From contig JANVCC010000021.1 of the NCBI GenBank assembly GCA_025345505.1, positions 29,074,262-29,138,261 of the forward strand: a stretch of 64,000 bases of DNA, read 5' to 3'. The stretch comes from Todiramphus chloris collaris. Lineage: Eukaryota > Chordata > Aves > Coraciiformes > Alcedinidae. The position numbers were made by a program, and so were the translations under genes. Shown here piece by piece: positions 13,695 through 26,047 of this stretch. How positions within the stretch are numbered: the first letter of the stretch is position 1; every line of letters begins with the position of its first letter. The notes under the pieces were generated by a model. It did no database searches, was not told the DNA's origin, and saw only the letters and a program-made list of their open reading frames with translations.

Positions 13695-14454
13695 CATGAC
13701 TACCCTTAGAAACTTCTCTTTACTTCATTGAATCACACATCATTGACACAAGGCCTACTACACTGAGAGACTGCAAAGACCATGAAGATGAAGTTTGGAA
13801 TAATTCATTTGACAACTAAGTTTGTGGGAAAGAACGTCACTAAAAATGATGTGCAAGTAATGCAACTGAACGTTTTCATTACTTAAAGTGCAAAAGGGTT
13901 CATTAATTTTTGCTGTAGGGCATTTCACATTTGAATACTTATATTTAAGTGACATCCTAGCTTTCACGTGAAAAGCTTAGATGGTCTCCTCCTAGATAAT
14001 TAATTATAGCCTTGGAGTCTAGTGAGGAGACAACAGGAAAAATACAATATCTTCAGCTGAAAAAAAAATTACTGAGGAGATTTACACAAAGACTACATGG
14101 ATTACAAGAATTTACCAACAGCACTATGTGTTATTAAAAGTAACAACTTACTTTCATATTTGCAAATTTAAAGATGGACTTTGTAATTTCACTTCGCTAG
14201 AATATGTGACTTTGTCATCTGAAGAACTGTTTAAATGTCAATAAAATCAGCCTAATTTTCTGTCAGCCCTCCTAGAAAATCAGGCTGCCTGAAGGACATA
14301 GAAATTTGCAACATATAATTCATTCTGGAAATATCAAAATGTTCTTGTGTATTGTATTACCATGAAAGAATTAAACACTTTGTGTCTTTTGTATGATAAG
14401 AAGTAAACTGGTGTCACTAACTTGTAGTAGTGCATTTAGAAATATCACCATGGA

Positions 14455-15415
14455 GTAATTTGGGTTGGACAGGAATTCTGAAAATCAGTCACCTGGTCCA
14501 TCTCAAAGTCAGGTCCAATTATATCAGGTTGCTTAGGACTTGTCCAGTTGAGTTCCAAATATCTCCAAGGATGAAGATTCCACCATCTCTCTCAGCAACT
14601 TGCTCCTATTGACCACCCTCATAGTAAAAAATATTTTTCATAATAGCTAATTGAGTTTTCTAGTGCTCCATCTTGTGTCCATTGCCTCTTACTCTGTGCA
14701 CCTTGGAAAGGAGTCTAGCTGTTGTCTGTATATCATCCCATTAGGTATTTAGAAACTGCAGCAAGTTCCCCATCACAAGTCCTCTATTCTTAAGTCTAAA
14801 CAAGTCCAGTTCTTGTGGCTTCCCCTTCTACACAAGGTGCTCCAGCCCCTGATCATCTTGGTCAGTCTCTGCTGGACTCACTTCAGTATGTCAATGTCTT
14901 TCTTGAACAAGCCCCAGGCTGGATGCAACACTCCAGATGTGGTCTCCCATGTGCCAAACAGAAGGGAAGGATTGCTTCCCTCCATCTGCTGGCTATCCTG
15001 TTGTTGATACCACCCAGGATGCATCTGTCTGGCACATTGATGACTCATGTTCAATTTCTTGGTCACTAAGACCTTGAGGTCTGTTTCTGACAAAATGCTT
15101 TCCAGCTCATACTGGCATATGGAGTTATTCCATCATAGATGCGGGACTGCAGTTGCTTTTCTTGACCTTCATAAGGTTCTTGTTGACCCAGTTTCTAGCC
15201 TGTTGAGGGCCTTCTGAGGCCCTGCCCTTCAGTGTACAGACTACTACCTCAAATTTGATATTGCCTGTGTACTTGCCAAGTGGTGCTATTATTCACCAGT
15301 TGCCAGTTGGACTTTGCATTGCTGATCACATTTCCTTCAGCTTGGTGTGTCAGCCAATTTTCCACCCACCTTATAGTCCATATCTCACCAGTCTGTCCAT
15401 AAGGATACTATAGGA
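14455..15415 (-). mobile_element. Old CR1 LINE copy, 3' part, minus strand
   Basis: The text resembles the complement of the 3' end of an avian CR1. It includes the segments read on the plus strand as TTCCAAATATCTCCAAGGAT, GATTCCACCATCTCTCTCAG, TTGACCACCCTCATAGTAAA and TCTGCTGGACTCACTTCAGT, and a counterpart of CCCACCTTATAGTCCA near the right end. It is heavily diverged and split by indels, with no intact reverse-transcriptase frame. Small frames at 14813-15093 are its remains. It lies about 1.6 kb downstream of the PIBF1 stop. The boundaries are approximate. Confidence 0.8.
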
Positions 15416-16774
15416 GAACAAATTGCAAATACTTAAGATTCCAACTAGTGTCTTTCCTAAAATAGCTTATAGTCCTTCTAGATAATACAATTTTTTATGT
15501 TTTTGTGTGATAACAGACAAACAGGATAGTCTGGGAAGTTAAACTAGTGACTGTGTGAATCATATAAAATAAGTACTACAAACTACAAATTAGTATCAGC
15601 ACAGGAGCTATTTCATATGACAGAGAAGTTACTGATTCTATTCACATAAAAGCTATGAGGTAGATAAAACCCTAGACTTCAGGAAACCAAAGTTTACTCA
15701 GGAATGTCTGTACAGATAGGTTTGTGAGCCCAAAAGTTTGTGTATTTTTTCCCCAGTGAACACCAGTTCGTCTAATAAAAGATATTACCTCTATATCTAC
15801 ACACTTAGCCTCCCTCCCTCACAGAATGATAATTTTAATGCTGTGATGTGCAATTGCTAGCACTTTTACCTTCCTCTCTCAGAATTAGGAGGAAAAAAAA
15901 AAAAAAAAGAAACGGAAGCTTATCTGGAGCAGAGGAAGTATTGCTGTGCTTTATACTGCTGTTTGGAAAATGAAGAAAAGCATATCTAGGAATCATAAAC
16001 TTGATATAGGTCAGTACTACATAGTAAATATTGTTTATGCCAGGTAGGAGCAACAAATCAGTTGATGAGATATTGTCAAATAAAAAGGAAGTAAGAAAAA
16101 GCAGCTTCCTCTTAAATGAAATATGTGCAATATTTTCAGTATACAGTCGCTTAAACAATATAATCTATATTTATGTTATGTACGCAATGCACCATATGCA
16201 GTCAAAGTGCTTTAAAATATTAGAGACTTTTTCTATAGTCTAAATAAATAGTAGAGTGAAATAATGTAGACTGTGTTCTTAGAAGATGGGGCTTATATTT
16301 ATAGAATTAAAGATGGCAAGTTATCCATTTCACCATTACATGCTACAGTCCTCACACATCACAGTTCTCTTTTTATTATTACATTCATGTAACTACACAA
16401 GAACAAGTTCATCCAGCACACTAAGTATCAGTGCTTATAATTAAGTTGTATTTTATTGCTTCTTTAGAATATTTTTAATACCTGTTTGGAAGAACAAATG
16501 ACATCAAATGACAAACTATACAAATAAAGGCTGATAATTTTTTTTTTCCCCCTACATGACAAGAATTTTCTTCATAGAAAGCAGGACATAGTCCGATGCT
16601 AACTCATGGATAGATTTTAAATTTCTATGAGCCAGAATAGTTGCAAGGAATGTGGCATGAAACACAGGGGCCAAGAAAAACAATATAAAAAAGCTGAAAC
16701 ATGCATTAATTTGAACACTCTGAATAACATGTCCTTTAACTGCCCAGATTACAAATGTGTACAGCATGCTAGTA
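15416..16774. other. Intergenic DNA downstream of PIBF1, nothing recognised
   Basis: AT-rich sequence with T- and A-runs (for example the A run near 15893-15908). The longest frame is a 107-codon minus-strand frame at 15835-16158 with a Phe run from the A-tract, not a convincing gene. An extended PIBF1 3' UTR could reach into this stretch. Confidence 0.5.
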
Positions 16775-17025
16775 TTTATTTATCTTTTAAAATTCAAATA
16801 TATGTTAGCAAAATCATTGCATGCATCATTTCAACACATTTTCTTCACAGAACAGATCTAAAAATTTCTTTATGATGCATAAAATCATTTGACAGGTATA
16901 AAAGAACAGTTAAAAACAAAACAGTTATTTGCTTTTATGGTAAAAGGGGCATAATTATGGTGAAAACAACTTTCTTCAAAGAAAATTTCCCCAAAGGATT
17001 ATTTTGAAAAATTTTCAGAAAAATG
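16775..17025 (-). other. PIBF1: Probable PIBF1 3' UTR with AATAAA candidate
   Basis: Downstream of the TAG (towards lower coordinates) the sequence is AT-rich and noncoding. The first canonical AATAAA on the minus strand is at 16780-16775, about 250 bases after the stop, and T/GT-rich sequence follows it. Further AATAAA-like sites occur near 16450 and 16370, so the true cleavage site is uncertain. A short UTR is plausible, but transcript data would be needed to place the end. Confidence 0.4.
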
Positions 17026-17082
17026 CTATGGTGATGTTTTCTTCTGCAGTTTCTTGTACCATACAGGTGTCTCTTTATTTGT
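17026..17082 (-). CDS. PIBF1: PIBF1 terminal coding exon and stop
   Basis: This final coding segment holds 18 codons (TNKETPVWYKKLQKKTSP) and the stop TAG at 17026-17028. The acceptor is TATCTTACAG, directly above 17082. The pattern T-x-K-E-x-P-x-W-x-K-K fits the human C-terminus TKKEAPEWSKK. The last residues differ, and the bird sequence runs two residues longer than my recollection of the human end. It is too short for an open-frame list and was found only by looking for a phase-0 exon downstream of FTPKPTLF. The 3' UTR follows at lower coordinates. Confidence 0.9.
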   Translation of the reverse strand, partial: TNKETPVWYKKLQKKTSP

Positions 17083-19317
17083 CTGTAAGATAAAGAACAT
17101 TTTAATTGTAAGACAGTGAAAGTCAGAAGAAAAACATGCAATCTACACTGAAGTCTTTTCCCTTCCTATGTAGTTTACAGCGATAACTGAGCTCTTTGCT
17201 TAAATACAAATAAATTAAAAACATGACTATGCATTTAAGGTTGTTGCTACACATCTGTATTAATGCCTTCCTATTTCTAGATTAGAAAAAGCAGATCATA
17301 CAATAAGAAGTAAATGATTTGTTTTAAAATATCTATTGCAATGAAAAAACAAATTCACCGTGGCATAAATGGGTTTAAACTGAAATATCATCTTTCCCAG
17401 TTGAGAAGAGGATGGAACTTAGAAAAGAGATCTTAGGTATGCCATAATAGACCAACATTTTATGAAGAAATATAGTTCTTTAAAAAAATCCAATTAAAAT
17501 TAAAATAATTCAGCATTTTTCTGTCAGTGTAGAAAGTATTTTAATCACAGAGAATTATCTGTGAGCAACTTCTCCTTGCCTTCATTATCCTATAGGCTAC
17601 TGCTAAAAAGTCAGGATTGTTTAAGGTTCGTGTGGCGAATTCAGTGGTTGCTTGTATACAGAAACAAAACTACAGAAGTGGAGGTGGAACAAGATAAAGA
17701 CTATTTTGCTTTCAGGGTTGTGTTAATGAGTACTGTCTCTTTGGTCTGTTGCCCCTAAATTTTTTCCTTTCTTGTTCTGTTTTCTGTTTGCTTTCTATTA
17801 ATTTTTTCCTCAAAGACTTAATAACAAGTCAATTTTAAAATTGACTTTATTCAGCTGGCCTTGTGGTGTGGGTTTTCATCACACTTTAATTGCCATCTTT
17901 CTCTCATTTTGAAGATTTCAGTCACAAAAATAAATTTGCTGTATTTGTGCAAACTTAAAAAATTCCATAAATTGACTTAAATTGGCAGGATTTTCACAGA
18001 GCTACTAACTTCTTTCCTCAACTAAGAAGAAACCCTGCCAACTGCCCTTTTTCTTGTTTCCCTACCCTAAAGTCTGAAAAGCCTAGAATTTTTCAAAAAG
18101 AAATTGCTCACAATTTCTAAGTGTAAAAGCATTTTTTTTTTTAGATTCCTACACCACTTCTATACCCCTAAGTAAGACAGGACAGATTAAATACTGAAAC
18201 TCTGGATCATCTATGCAACCTAATTGTTAGTTCATATTTTGGCTGTGTTTTGGATTACTGGATAGGTCTGTCAAAGACCTAGTTTGGACAGTATGATTTA
18301 GCACTCCTGAAAGGATTATGGACGAGACAACACTGGGTATGCCTGTGCTTAGTCTCATAATGCTATCCAAGGAAATTTTGAACCCATAAAATCCCCAAAT
18401 GCCCTCACATTACGTCCAAGAGACACAACCATTTCCTACATTTTGTATTATAAGAACAGCATCTGATGTGCTGCAATACAAACCTCATATTGAGACCCTG
18501 AATTTTAAAGTCTCCACCAGGAAAAAAGAAACAATATATAGATATAAATTTGGATCAAAATAGCACATATGCTATGCAGTGTGGATATAATCAGTCTACC
18601 CTAGAGAAAGGTAGCCTCAAGAAGTATAAATAAGAGAGATGATTTGTTTTGTGATTCAGCATTGCAACTTGGCACTCTTGTTCAGACACAGTCATTGCCA
18701 GAAACTTCTAAGCCATTTTAATGATGTTTTCAAATACCAGCGACACAAAATCTGAAGCAGGTCACTTGAAGTGTTTAAATCCAAGCATTTAAGTTTCTAG
18801 AGGAATTAAACTGGGTTTTATAATATCAGGTATCCTTAGTAACAGAAGTGATATTAATACTGGGTATGTATTTTTAATATATATTTAGATATACACACAC
18901 ATTAATATAAATATATAAATTAATATAAATATATAAAAATACTATTTCCTCACTCCTGCTCCTCAATGTACACTCAACTCATAAGTGATCAGGGTAGAGT
19001 TAAAATTGTATGCATAGTCTGTGGATCCCTTTGGCTATTAAACTTTTGCTAACCATTCTTAATATTGTAATATTATAATGGCATTAAAAAAAAAAAAGTT
19101 TGCTGTGAACTTAAGATGTAGAAGCTACCAAATATCTAACTAGCATTAGAAACTGTAATTTATCTCCTCAGCATTGACCATTCCCATAAAGAGCTAAAAG
19201 TATTCAGCTGAAGTAATGATACATGACTTTGAAGTACGAACCCACATTTTTCTTTTTAAACAGTGAGGAGAATTATCAAAAAAGCTTATGGCACTTACTC
19301 TTAATCATTGCACTTAC
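17083..19317 (-). other. PIBF1: PIBF1 last intron (2235 bases)
   Basis: It is bounded by GTAAGT at 19317 and TATCTTACAG at 17083. It is AT-rich and holds an AT-repeat patch at about 18868-18943 but no recognised transposon. Confidence 0.9.
18901..18936. repeat. Perfect 18-bp tandem duplication, AT-only
   Basis: The unit ATTAATATAAATATATAA occurs twice head to tail without mismatch, inside a longer AT-rich patch that also has a short (AC) run. It is likely to be length-variable between individuals. Confidence 0.9.
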
Positions 19318-19497
19318 AAATAACGTTGGCTTCGGTGTAAATACATTTTCTTCTTCGTGTTCTGGCAGCAGTTTTACTGAAGGGTTTGATTTGTTTTTTG
19401 CAGTTGCACTTTTTACATCAATTTGAAACTGAGGTAAATTTTGTTCATGGCGTTTACCATGTAGACTAATTAGAATCTGTTTCATTGTGGCTAGTTC
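19318..19497 (-). CDS. PIBF1: PIBF1 coding exon (MKQIL and FTPKPTLF)
   Basis: This 180-base exon (60 codons, phase 0 at both ends) encodes ELATMKQILISLHG through a polar linker to EHEEENVFTPKPTLF. The acceptor is GGTTTTATAG and the donor is GTAAGT at 19317-19312. The ends match human PIBF1 (ELAAMKQIL and EHEDNIFTPKPTLF). The middle, about 30 residues rich in Lys, Ser, Asn and Gln, is poorly conserved and probably disordered. Translation past the donor would add about ten residues and then stop, so intron retention would give a different short C-terminus. Confidence 0.95.
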
Positions 19498-22254
19498 CTA
19501 TAAAACCACAAAAGAACAATGCTAAGTTATTCAGTAAAATTACATTTGAATCTATTAAATATTTATTTGTTAATAATAAATTTATATTCACCAAACTAAA
19601 TGTGTAAGTAGATCAGTAAATCTAACAAGCATGAACATATACTTGCCATAATTAATGATTACTAATTGGACACCAGTAAAAATAGAACAGGCACGTGGGA
19701 TATATACAACTCAAGTTTTCTATTGCTTAAAATCTGTAAAAGGAACATTTACTGTATAATAAAGAGCACACTATTTCTTTTAACTTAAGCCTCTATTTAA
19801 TTTAAAAGAATTCTTTTGAATTTGTTTTGCCTGGCCAAGGGAGTTTACAATTCTTATTTGAATGAATGTGTCAAATTGTTCTTCGGAGTACCAGGTCTTG
19901 CACAGAAGTCTTATAAATATATTACCAGAAACATATGTGTGTCTTTATATCCCAATCAGAAAAGAAAGATAAATGGAAAATCCTAGCTACAGCAAAAATG
20001 GGATCAGAGTGGGAAAGAAATTTTGTGAAAAATGGAAGTTCCAACATGGGAAAAGAACAAGAGCATACAGAAATAAGTCTTTTTTTGGATGTTCTAATAA
20101 TTTGCTTCGTAAACAATTTTGATTAATTAAAAAAGTGACCTTTTGTTACTACTTAGCTAAACAAAACAGATTAATCAGAATGTACTGCGGTGAGAAAGGA
20201 AAAAACATAATATTTTGTGACTTTAACTGGACATCTTCTTTTGTCATCTTGCATCATGTACTGCTTTAACTTTCTCTCCCCCAACATCTAATGGCTGTAA
20301 TTACTATAAGTTACAGAATTTAAAGCATTATTAATTATTATTACTTATTGTACTATTGTTATTTAGAGCATTCATTATTACAGAACTAGAACAGCAGTCG
20401 TAGAAAGTAGAAGTAGAAAAGCCTTTCAAAAAATTTTAAAGATAATTTTACTTTTCAATAAAAGTATTAATGTTTTTTTTTGCTTGCATTTTACAAGTGC
20501 TATTGTGTTCAATTAGCAATACTGTTAATGTATTAGCGTTCTATATAATTAACATCCTATCTTATCTCTCAGCCTGAACAGGGTAACTCATATATATTGC
20601 TGAACAACAAACATTTGTTATACCTTACCGATTTATTAATACTTGCCATTAAATTACATTGATGCACATTCTGTTTTCACTGTTATTAGTTGTGAGTTAA
20701 AAAAAAAAAAACCGCAGCTTTTTAAAACATTTGTGCCATATAACTTCTCTCTGTCCTCTGCTGCCTTTAAAATAAGATATAAAGTCAAAAAAATCATGTT
20801 GTTGCCTTTAAATTTTCCCACACTGAGTTACATGCATGTATGTCATACTCCGCAGACCAGCTTTATCGAGTGTACAAATTGTTCTTGTATCTCAGTCATT
20901 TAATATTAACTATTTGCATAATTCAGCCATGTGTGGTGGCATGTTGAAACAGCATGACTGCAGAGCAGCTGTTTAAAAGGACCGCATAGTTGATGCCAAC
21001 ATGTTTTTCAAAGTTGTAAACTCTGCAAAGATGTTGCCAAAGCGACACATAGACAGCATTTCTCGATGAAAATAACTCAAGCAAGTATAGACCAAAGAAA
21101 TACACCATCGCAGGAGATTAAATTGTACACAAACAATGTTTTGACATTAACAAGTGCTGTTCCTATACTTAAACTGCATTATTCTGTCGACCAAATGGTT
21201 GCACATTTCAACAGGGCAAAACCCCCAAACTATCACGCAGATTTATTTCAAAACCAGAATTGAAACCTGTATGTGTAGGGTCAAATTCTCTTGTGTCAAG
21301 ATCCACCCAGCAATCTAAGGTCTTCTCTGCTTCACAGAATCTGTCCCGTACTTGACAGCCCTGTCTGTTTTCAGACTTGGAATAGGCTCTGGAGAGTCAG
21401 CCCTCACATGAGTGTCCCCTGTGACAGGAGAATTCTCTAACATGAAGCTATGGGAAGGAATGATAGGGAGTGGGGATGACAAATTAGCCCACAATGAATA
21501 AATTACTTTGTCATCACAGCCAAATTTATCATGAGAATTTTGCTAGAGTTGCCTTAATATTTGTTTTAAAATCCTTCCACATTTAGCGAGAAAGACCTCA
21601 AGAAACTTGGCAAAATAGCACAGGAAACACTCAATCCAATAGAATCATTGGTATGTGTACTGCTAAACAAGAAAAGAAAATGGGCCCAACACATTTGCAA
21701 GAGATTTGCTGTTTTCAACCGTGGAAACACTGAAAACAAAGTTCTATCTCAAACAGCAATAATTTCACCCATTCCTTTAGATTTTTCTGCTCCTGAACAA
21801 AATCTTAATTCTTAGCTTCACTTTTAAGTTCTAAACCAAGAGTCATTAGCACTACCTGCTACTGTTAGCATGCTACCATGAATCAATAATATTTTCCAAT
21901 CCTAAAAACTAGCAAGTTGGTCTGGAAAGCTAGCAAAGAAAAAGCAGCTCTGGAGATTGTGCTTAACAGAAATATGTGAACTTGTTCCACTGTGAACAGG
22001 ACCTTGAAAAAAAAAGTGGAAAGTAAGTATAGGGTTCAAAATGGGATGGTAATAATCTTTTGTGTAGAAGGACATGTATTAATTTCAGGATAAGCTAAAT
22101 AAAGGAAGATGTGAAGAGAAATGGATGGTTAATATTGGTTTTTTTTTACATTTCTACTCTGTCAAGTCCATCATCCTATGTCTAGGCAGAGCTGTGCAAA
22201 TTATTTACTTACAGTATTCACTTCAGTTATTCAGTGCACTGTAGAAACAGCATG

Positions 22255-22560
22255 GCTAAAGCTTTGCATGTCCCAGCTTCTCTGTGGAGGTACTTGGTCC
22301 TTGCCATGCTGGCTCCTGGATGTATAAGCAAGCCCTGCTACAGAAGCTGTGTGTCACTGTGTGGAGGCTTCCAGGTCTGAGGGCTTTGGCTTTGGAGAGC
22401 CAGACAGCAATCCTTCTTGGCAGGACTGTGAGTACTAACACCTCTGAGTGGATTCACCCAGCTCACCTCTCTGCTGGCTTTACAGCTTTGGTCTCACCGT
22501 CCCAAACTTTGGGAACACAAGCATCCACTCCCTGCTTACACAATATTGTGTGAGGATGTG
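22255..22560. other. GC-richer patch within an intron, unknown
   Basis: Base composition rises to near 50% GC over about 300 bases in otherwise AT-rich intron. Frames are open on both strands (22284-22553 plus; 22256-22441 minus), but neither product resembles a known protein. It could be a decayed repeat or a regulatory element. Confidence 0.3.
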
Positions 22561-24637
22561 ACAGTGCAGATACATGGAAAACAACGCAGTTAGCAAGAAA
22601 AGGTGGGTTAAGATGAAACTAGGAAAAAAATAAAGTGTGCAGCTGGCACAAAATCACTGTTTATGTACCATGAGTGTCACACGTACAAACAAATATCAGG
22701 GCTATACTATTATTACTAAATATTTTAAAAGTCTGAACCCAGAAACCTGATGAATTTTTGTTAAGGATGCTGAACCTGCACTGTCTACCGCTGCAAATAC
22801 TAAAAAATAAAGTAATGAATTGTGTGAAACATTATCTGGGATTTAACTCAACCTCATAATACCTATAGTTATATGTCTAAACTTAAGTACCTACACATGA
22901 GCTAGAAATCTAATTTTCCGCTACAGACAGTATAGCTGGGAAAGTAATTCAAAATCACTCAGAAATGGGTACCTACTGGTGTGTTGGCTGAATCGTGTTG
23001 GAAAAACACCAACCAAATTGACTAGGCTGCTATTGAAGTACAGAAGAATCACTGAAACTTCTGAGTACATCACCAAAAAGTAGCCAGAATTCAGAATAAG
23101 TGATTAGAATGAATGGACTGAGAATAATGAGTCATGTGTCAGGACTTGAGGTAAGGTAACATGTATTGCATTCGTAAATAGTATCAGAAGAACTTACTTG
23201 CTTATTTCCATTTAGTTTTGGTACCATGTCTGACAACTTAGATAAAAACAAAAAAAAGCCATTTTTTGTGCCAATACACAAACAGAGGAGGAGATATTTA
23301 GGTACAGACAAATGACAGGCACCAATCTTTTCCATGATGTTCATTCACTAAAATGAATTTTTTGTGTTGGGATTTTTCTCCTAGTTCTACTTTGTTAATT
23401 TATTAGGCTGAATGCTATCACTGCTCTTGATATGAAACTTTTACAGTCTGCAAAAACTGTGTATCATATTAAAATCATCAAGCTTTAAAACAGAATTAAA
23501 GGAACCAAAAGTGTCAATCATTTTTAAAAAGTAAAGTAAAAACCACAAAATAATTGGATGCTATCTGCTCATATTACTCACATTTCAGAAGATACTGAGA
23601 TTCTTACGATGATGTTTAATCTTGAAGTAAAAATAAATTATATTTTATTTTAAATTGTTTTTACCTTTTTATTATGGATAATTGAAATAGTTGTTGGAAA
23701 AAGGGAGACTGAAGATTAGTTTGGGAATATGAAGGATACAATTTGATTCCTTCAACTAGCAAAGCAACTAGAGGATAGAGGCAAACAAACGTAAAAATAA
23801 GGCATGCAGCAATATAAAATATAAATGTATGTTGAGTTAAAGATACCATAAAAACTGATCTCTACTAAATTTGTTTTTGTTGTCCTTGATACATGCTCAA
23901 ACATACGTGTACCAGAAAAGCATCTTGCATTTTCCTAATTCGTTACTGAAAAATTTAAAAATTAGTATAATATTAAATATTATAACAAAATCATAATTTA
24001 CATAATCAAGACAAACTGAAAAAGAATTGCCTGATATGGAAAATGACTGAGGCATTAAAAAGGAATGCTGTTTTATCACATAAATAATTGATGGAGCATG
24101 TGAAAAAATTGCCTACATTAAGCACAATAGATATTTATCAAGATAGTAATTCCATTTCTTTTCAGTGGATTGTCAACAAGTATAAGGATGTATTTTTTTC
24201 TTACTGTATCTGTCATGTAACTATAATCAAAGCAAGAAAGAATCCTCTCTGTGCACTCAAAAGCTTGCAAAGGCACTTAACATGATATATGTGCGTCTAC
24301 AATTATAATAAATATATACAGGTATATAAGCAGTTTAAGTGATATATATTTACATATCATGCTCTGGAAGCATATGCAAAATAAGAGTCTCAAGAAAAAG
24401 CAACTGTCTTGCAGGAATGAATTACATAAATGCCAATTACGTTCTTATAGCAGGGATGTCTTGCACCTTCAAATAAACTCCATGCAATGATCTTAAAAAG
24501 AAACTTTACATAGATCAAACTGAATAGTTAGAAATACTCAGTAGAAAAAGATGTCTACTTTCTGGCCTGAATATAATTCATTCTGATGGTAAATTTAATG
24601 TTTTTTTCATATCACTAAAAAAAACCCAAAAAAACCA

Positions 24638-24675
24638 GAAGAAGCCAATGGGTGTCAGGTCCATTTGGCTTCTTC
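24638..24675. other. Short inverted repeat (hairpin)
   Basis: The arms GAAGAAGCCAATGG and CCATTTGGCTTCTTC are complementary apart from one extra base, with a 9-base loop. As RNA or single-stranded DNA it would form a stable short stem. It is shorter than a typical microRNA precursor. Confidence 0.7.
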
Positions 24676-25271
24676 CTCATGAAGAAAAGCCCATGGTTAC
24701 TGCACTCAGATAAATATCCTCTAAAGCAAAAATGACCTTAACAATAGCATGCATAGTTAACTGAACCTTTACCATGACAAACAGTACTCTACTTTCAGCT
24801 TCACATGCAGAATTTATGATGGCAAACTTCACCTTGGATTAGAACTCCATTTTAAGGCAGAGAACTTTTATTGTGGAAGCTGAACCAGAGAAAATTATCA
24901 GGTTCTGTTAGAACCACTGCATTTTGATGACTCACAAGTGAAGAAACAGCATAAATTTACACTAAAAGAATGGAAACACAGAAAAAGCACTAAATACTAT
25001 CATATTTAAACAAGAAAAGCAATTTCACTGACAAAGCCAGAAAAATCAGATGAAGGAGGAATAAAACTAGAGGTTTGACTCCCTCAAAAATACTGATCAA
25101 AACTTAAGGTCTCTCAGATTTTGTGAGTAAAGCACTAAAATGATTGAAGATGTGTCTCCCCACTGCCACTGTGTAAGTCTTCTGTACTGTTAGAGTAAAG
25201 CATGTATGTTCAAGACCTCCTTTGGAAAGCCTGCATTCCTCACTTGTGTCACTTGCAACTGCTGTACGCAG

Positions 25272-26047
25272 AATAGCCAGACTTGGATGGGACCTCTAGA
25301 GATCCTCTAGTCCAATCCCCCCACCAAAGCAGGATTGCATCCAGGTGGGTTTTGAATACCTCCAGAGAAGGAGACTCCACAACTCCCTGGGCAGCCTGGT
25401 TCAGCACTCTGTCACTCTCAAGATAAAGAAGTTTTTCCTCGTATTTAGCTGAAACTTCCCGTGTTCCAGCTTGTGCCCTTTGCTGCTTGTCCTGTGACTG
25501 GGCACCACTGAAGAGTTCATCTCCATCCTCCTTGCACCCACTCTTTATATATTTATAGACATTGAAAAGGTCTTCTCTCAGCCTTCTCTTCTCCAGGCTA
25601 AGTAGTCCCAGATCTCAACCTTTCCTTGTAAGAAAGATGCTCCAGTCCCCCAGTCACCTTTGTTGACCTCCACTGCACTTTCTCCAGTAGCTCCCAGTCT
25701 CTCTTGAACTCGGAAGACCAGAACTGGACACAGTATTCCAGGTGTGACCACACCAGGGCAGAATAGAGGGGGAGGATGACCTCCCTTGACCTACTGGCCA
25801 TACTCTTCTTAATGCACACCTGGATACCATTGGCCTTCTTTACAACAAAAGCACATTGCTGGCCCATGATTAACTTACTGTCTACTAGGACTCCAAGATC
25901 CTTCTCATCAGGGCTGCTTTGCACCAGTATACCACTAATCTATATTGATGCACGGAGGTTGTTCCTTTCCAGGTGCAGGACCCTGCATTTGCCCTTATTG
26001 AACTTCACTGGGTTCTTCTCTGCCCAAAACTCTAGCAGGCTCCCCAT
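25272..26047 (-). mobile_element. CR1 LINE, 5'-truncated, minus strand
   Basis: This is the complement of the CR1 ORF2 C-terminal region and 3' UTR. The minus-strand frame at 25598-25924 includes [30 protein letters not shown] and HLEYCVQFW, all typical of the region after the reverse-transcriptase palm. The 3' end (low coordinate) reads as AGAGGTCCCATCCAA and lacks clean ATTCTATG units. It is truncated on its 5' side near 26047, about where reading reaches CCTGCATTTGCCC and GGGTTCTTCTCTGCCC. It is in the sense orientation relative to PIBF1. It is disabled, since no palm domain is present. Confidence 0.92.

Larger units (their letters stand above)
1091..14454. other. Intergenic DNA, AT-rich, no gene recognised
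   Basis: I find no exon, RNA gene or recognisable transposon in this stretch on either strand. It contains isolated open frames up to 147 codons (3782-4225, minus) with no family resemblance, A/C-rich simple repeats at 8137-8252 and 12150-12186, a GC-richer patch at 2741-3060, and a CpG cluster at 13532-13694. It lies between the CpG-rich left edge and the PIBF1 3' end. Conserved noncoding elements could be present but cannot be judged from one sequence. Confidence 0.6.
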
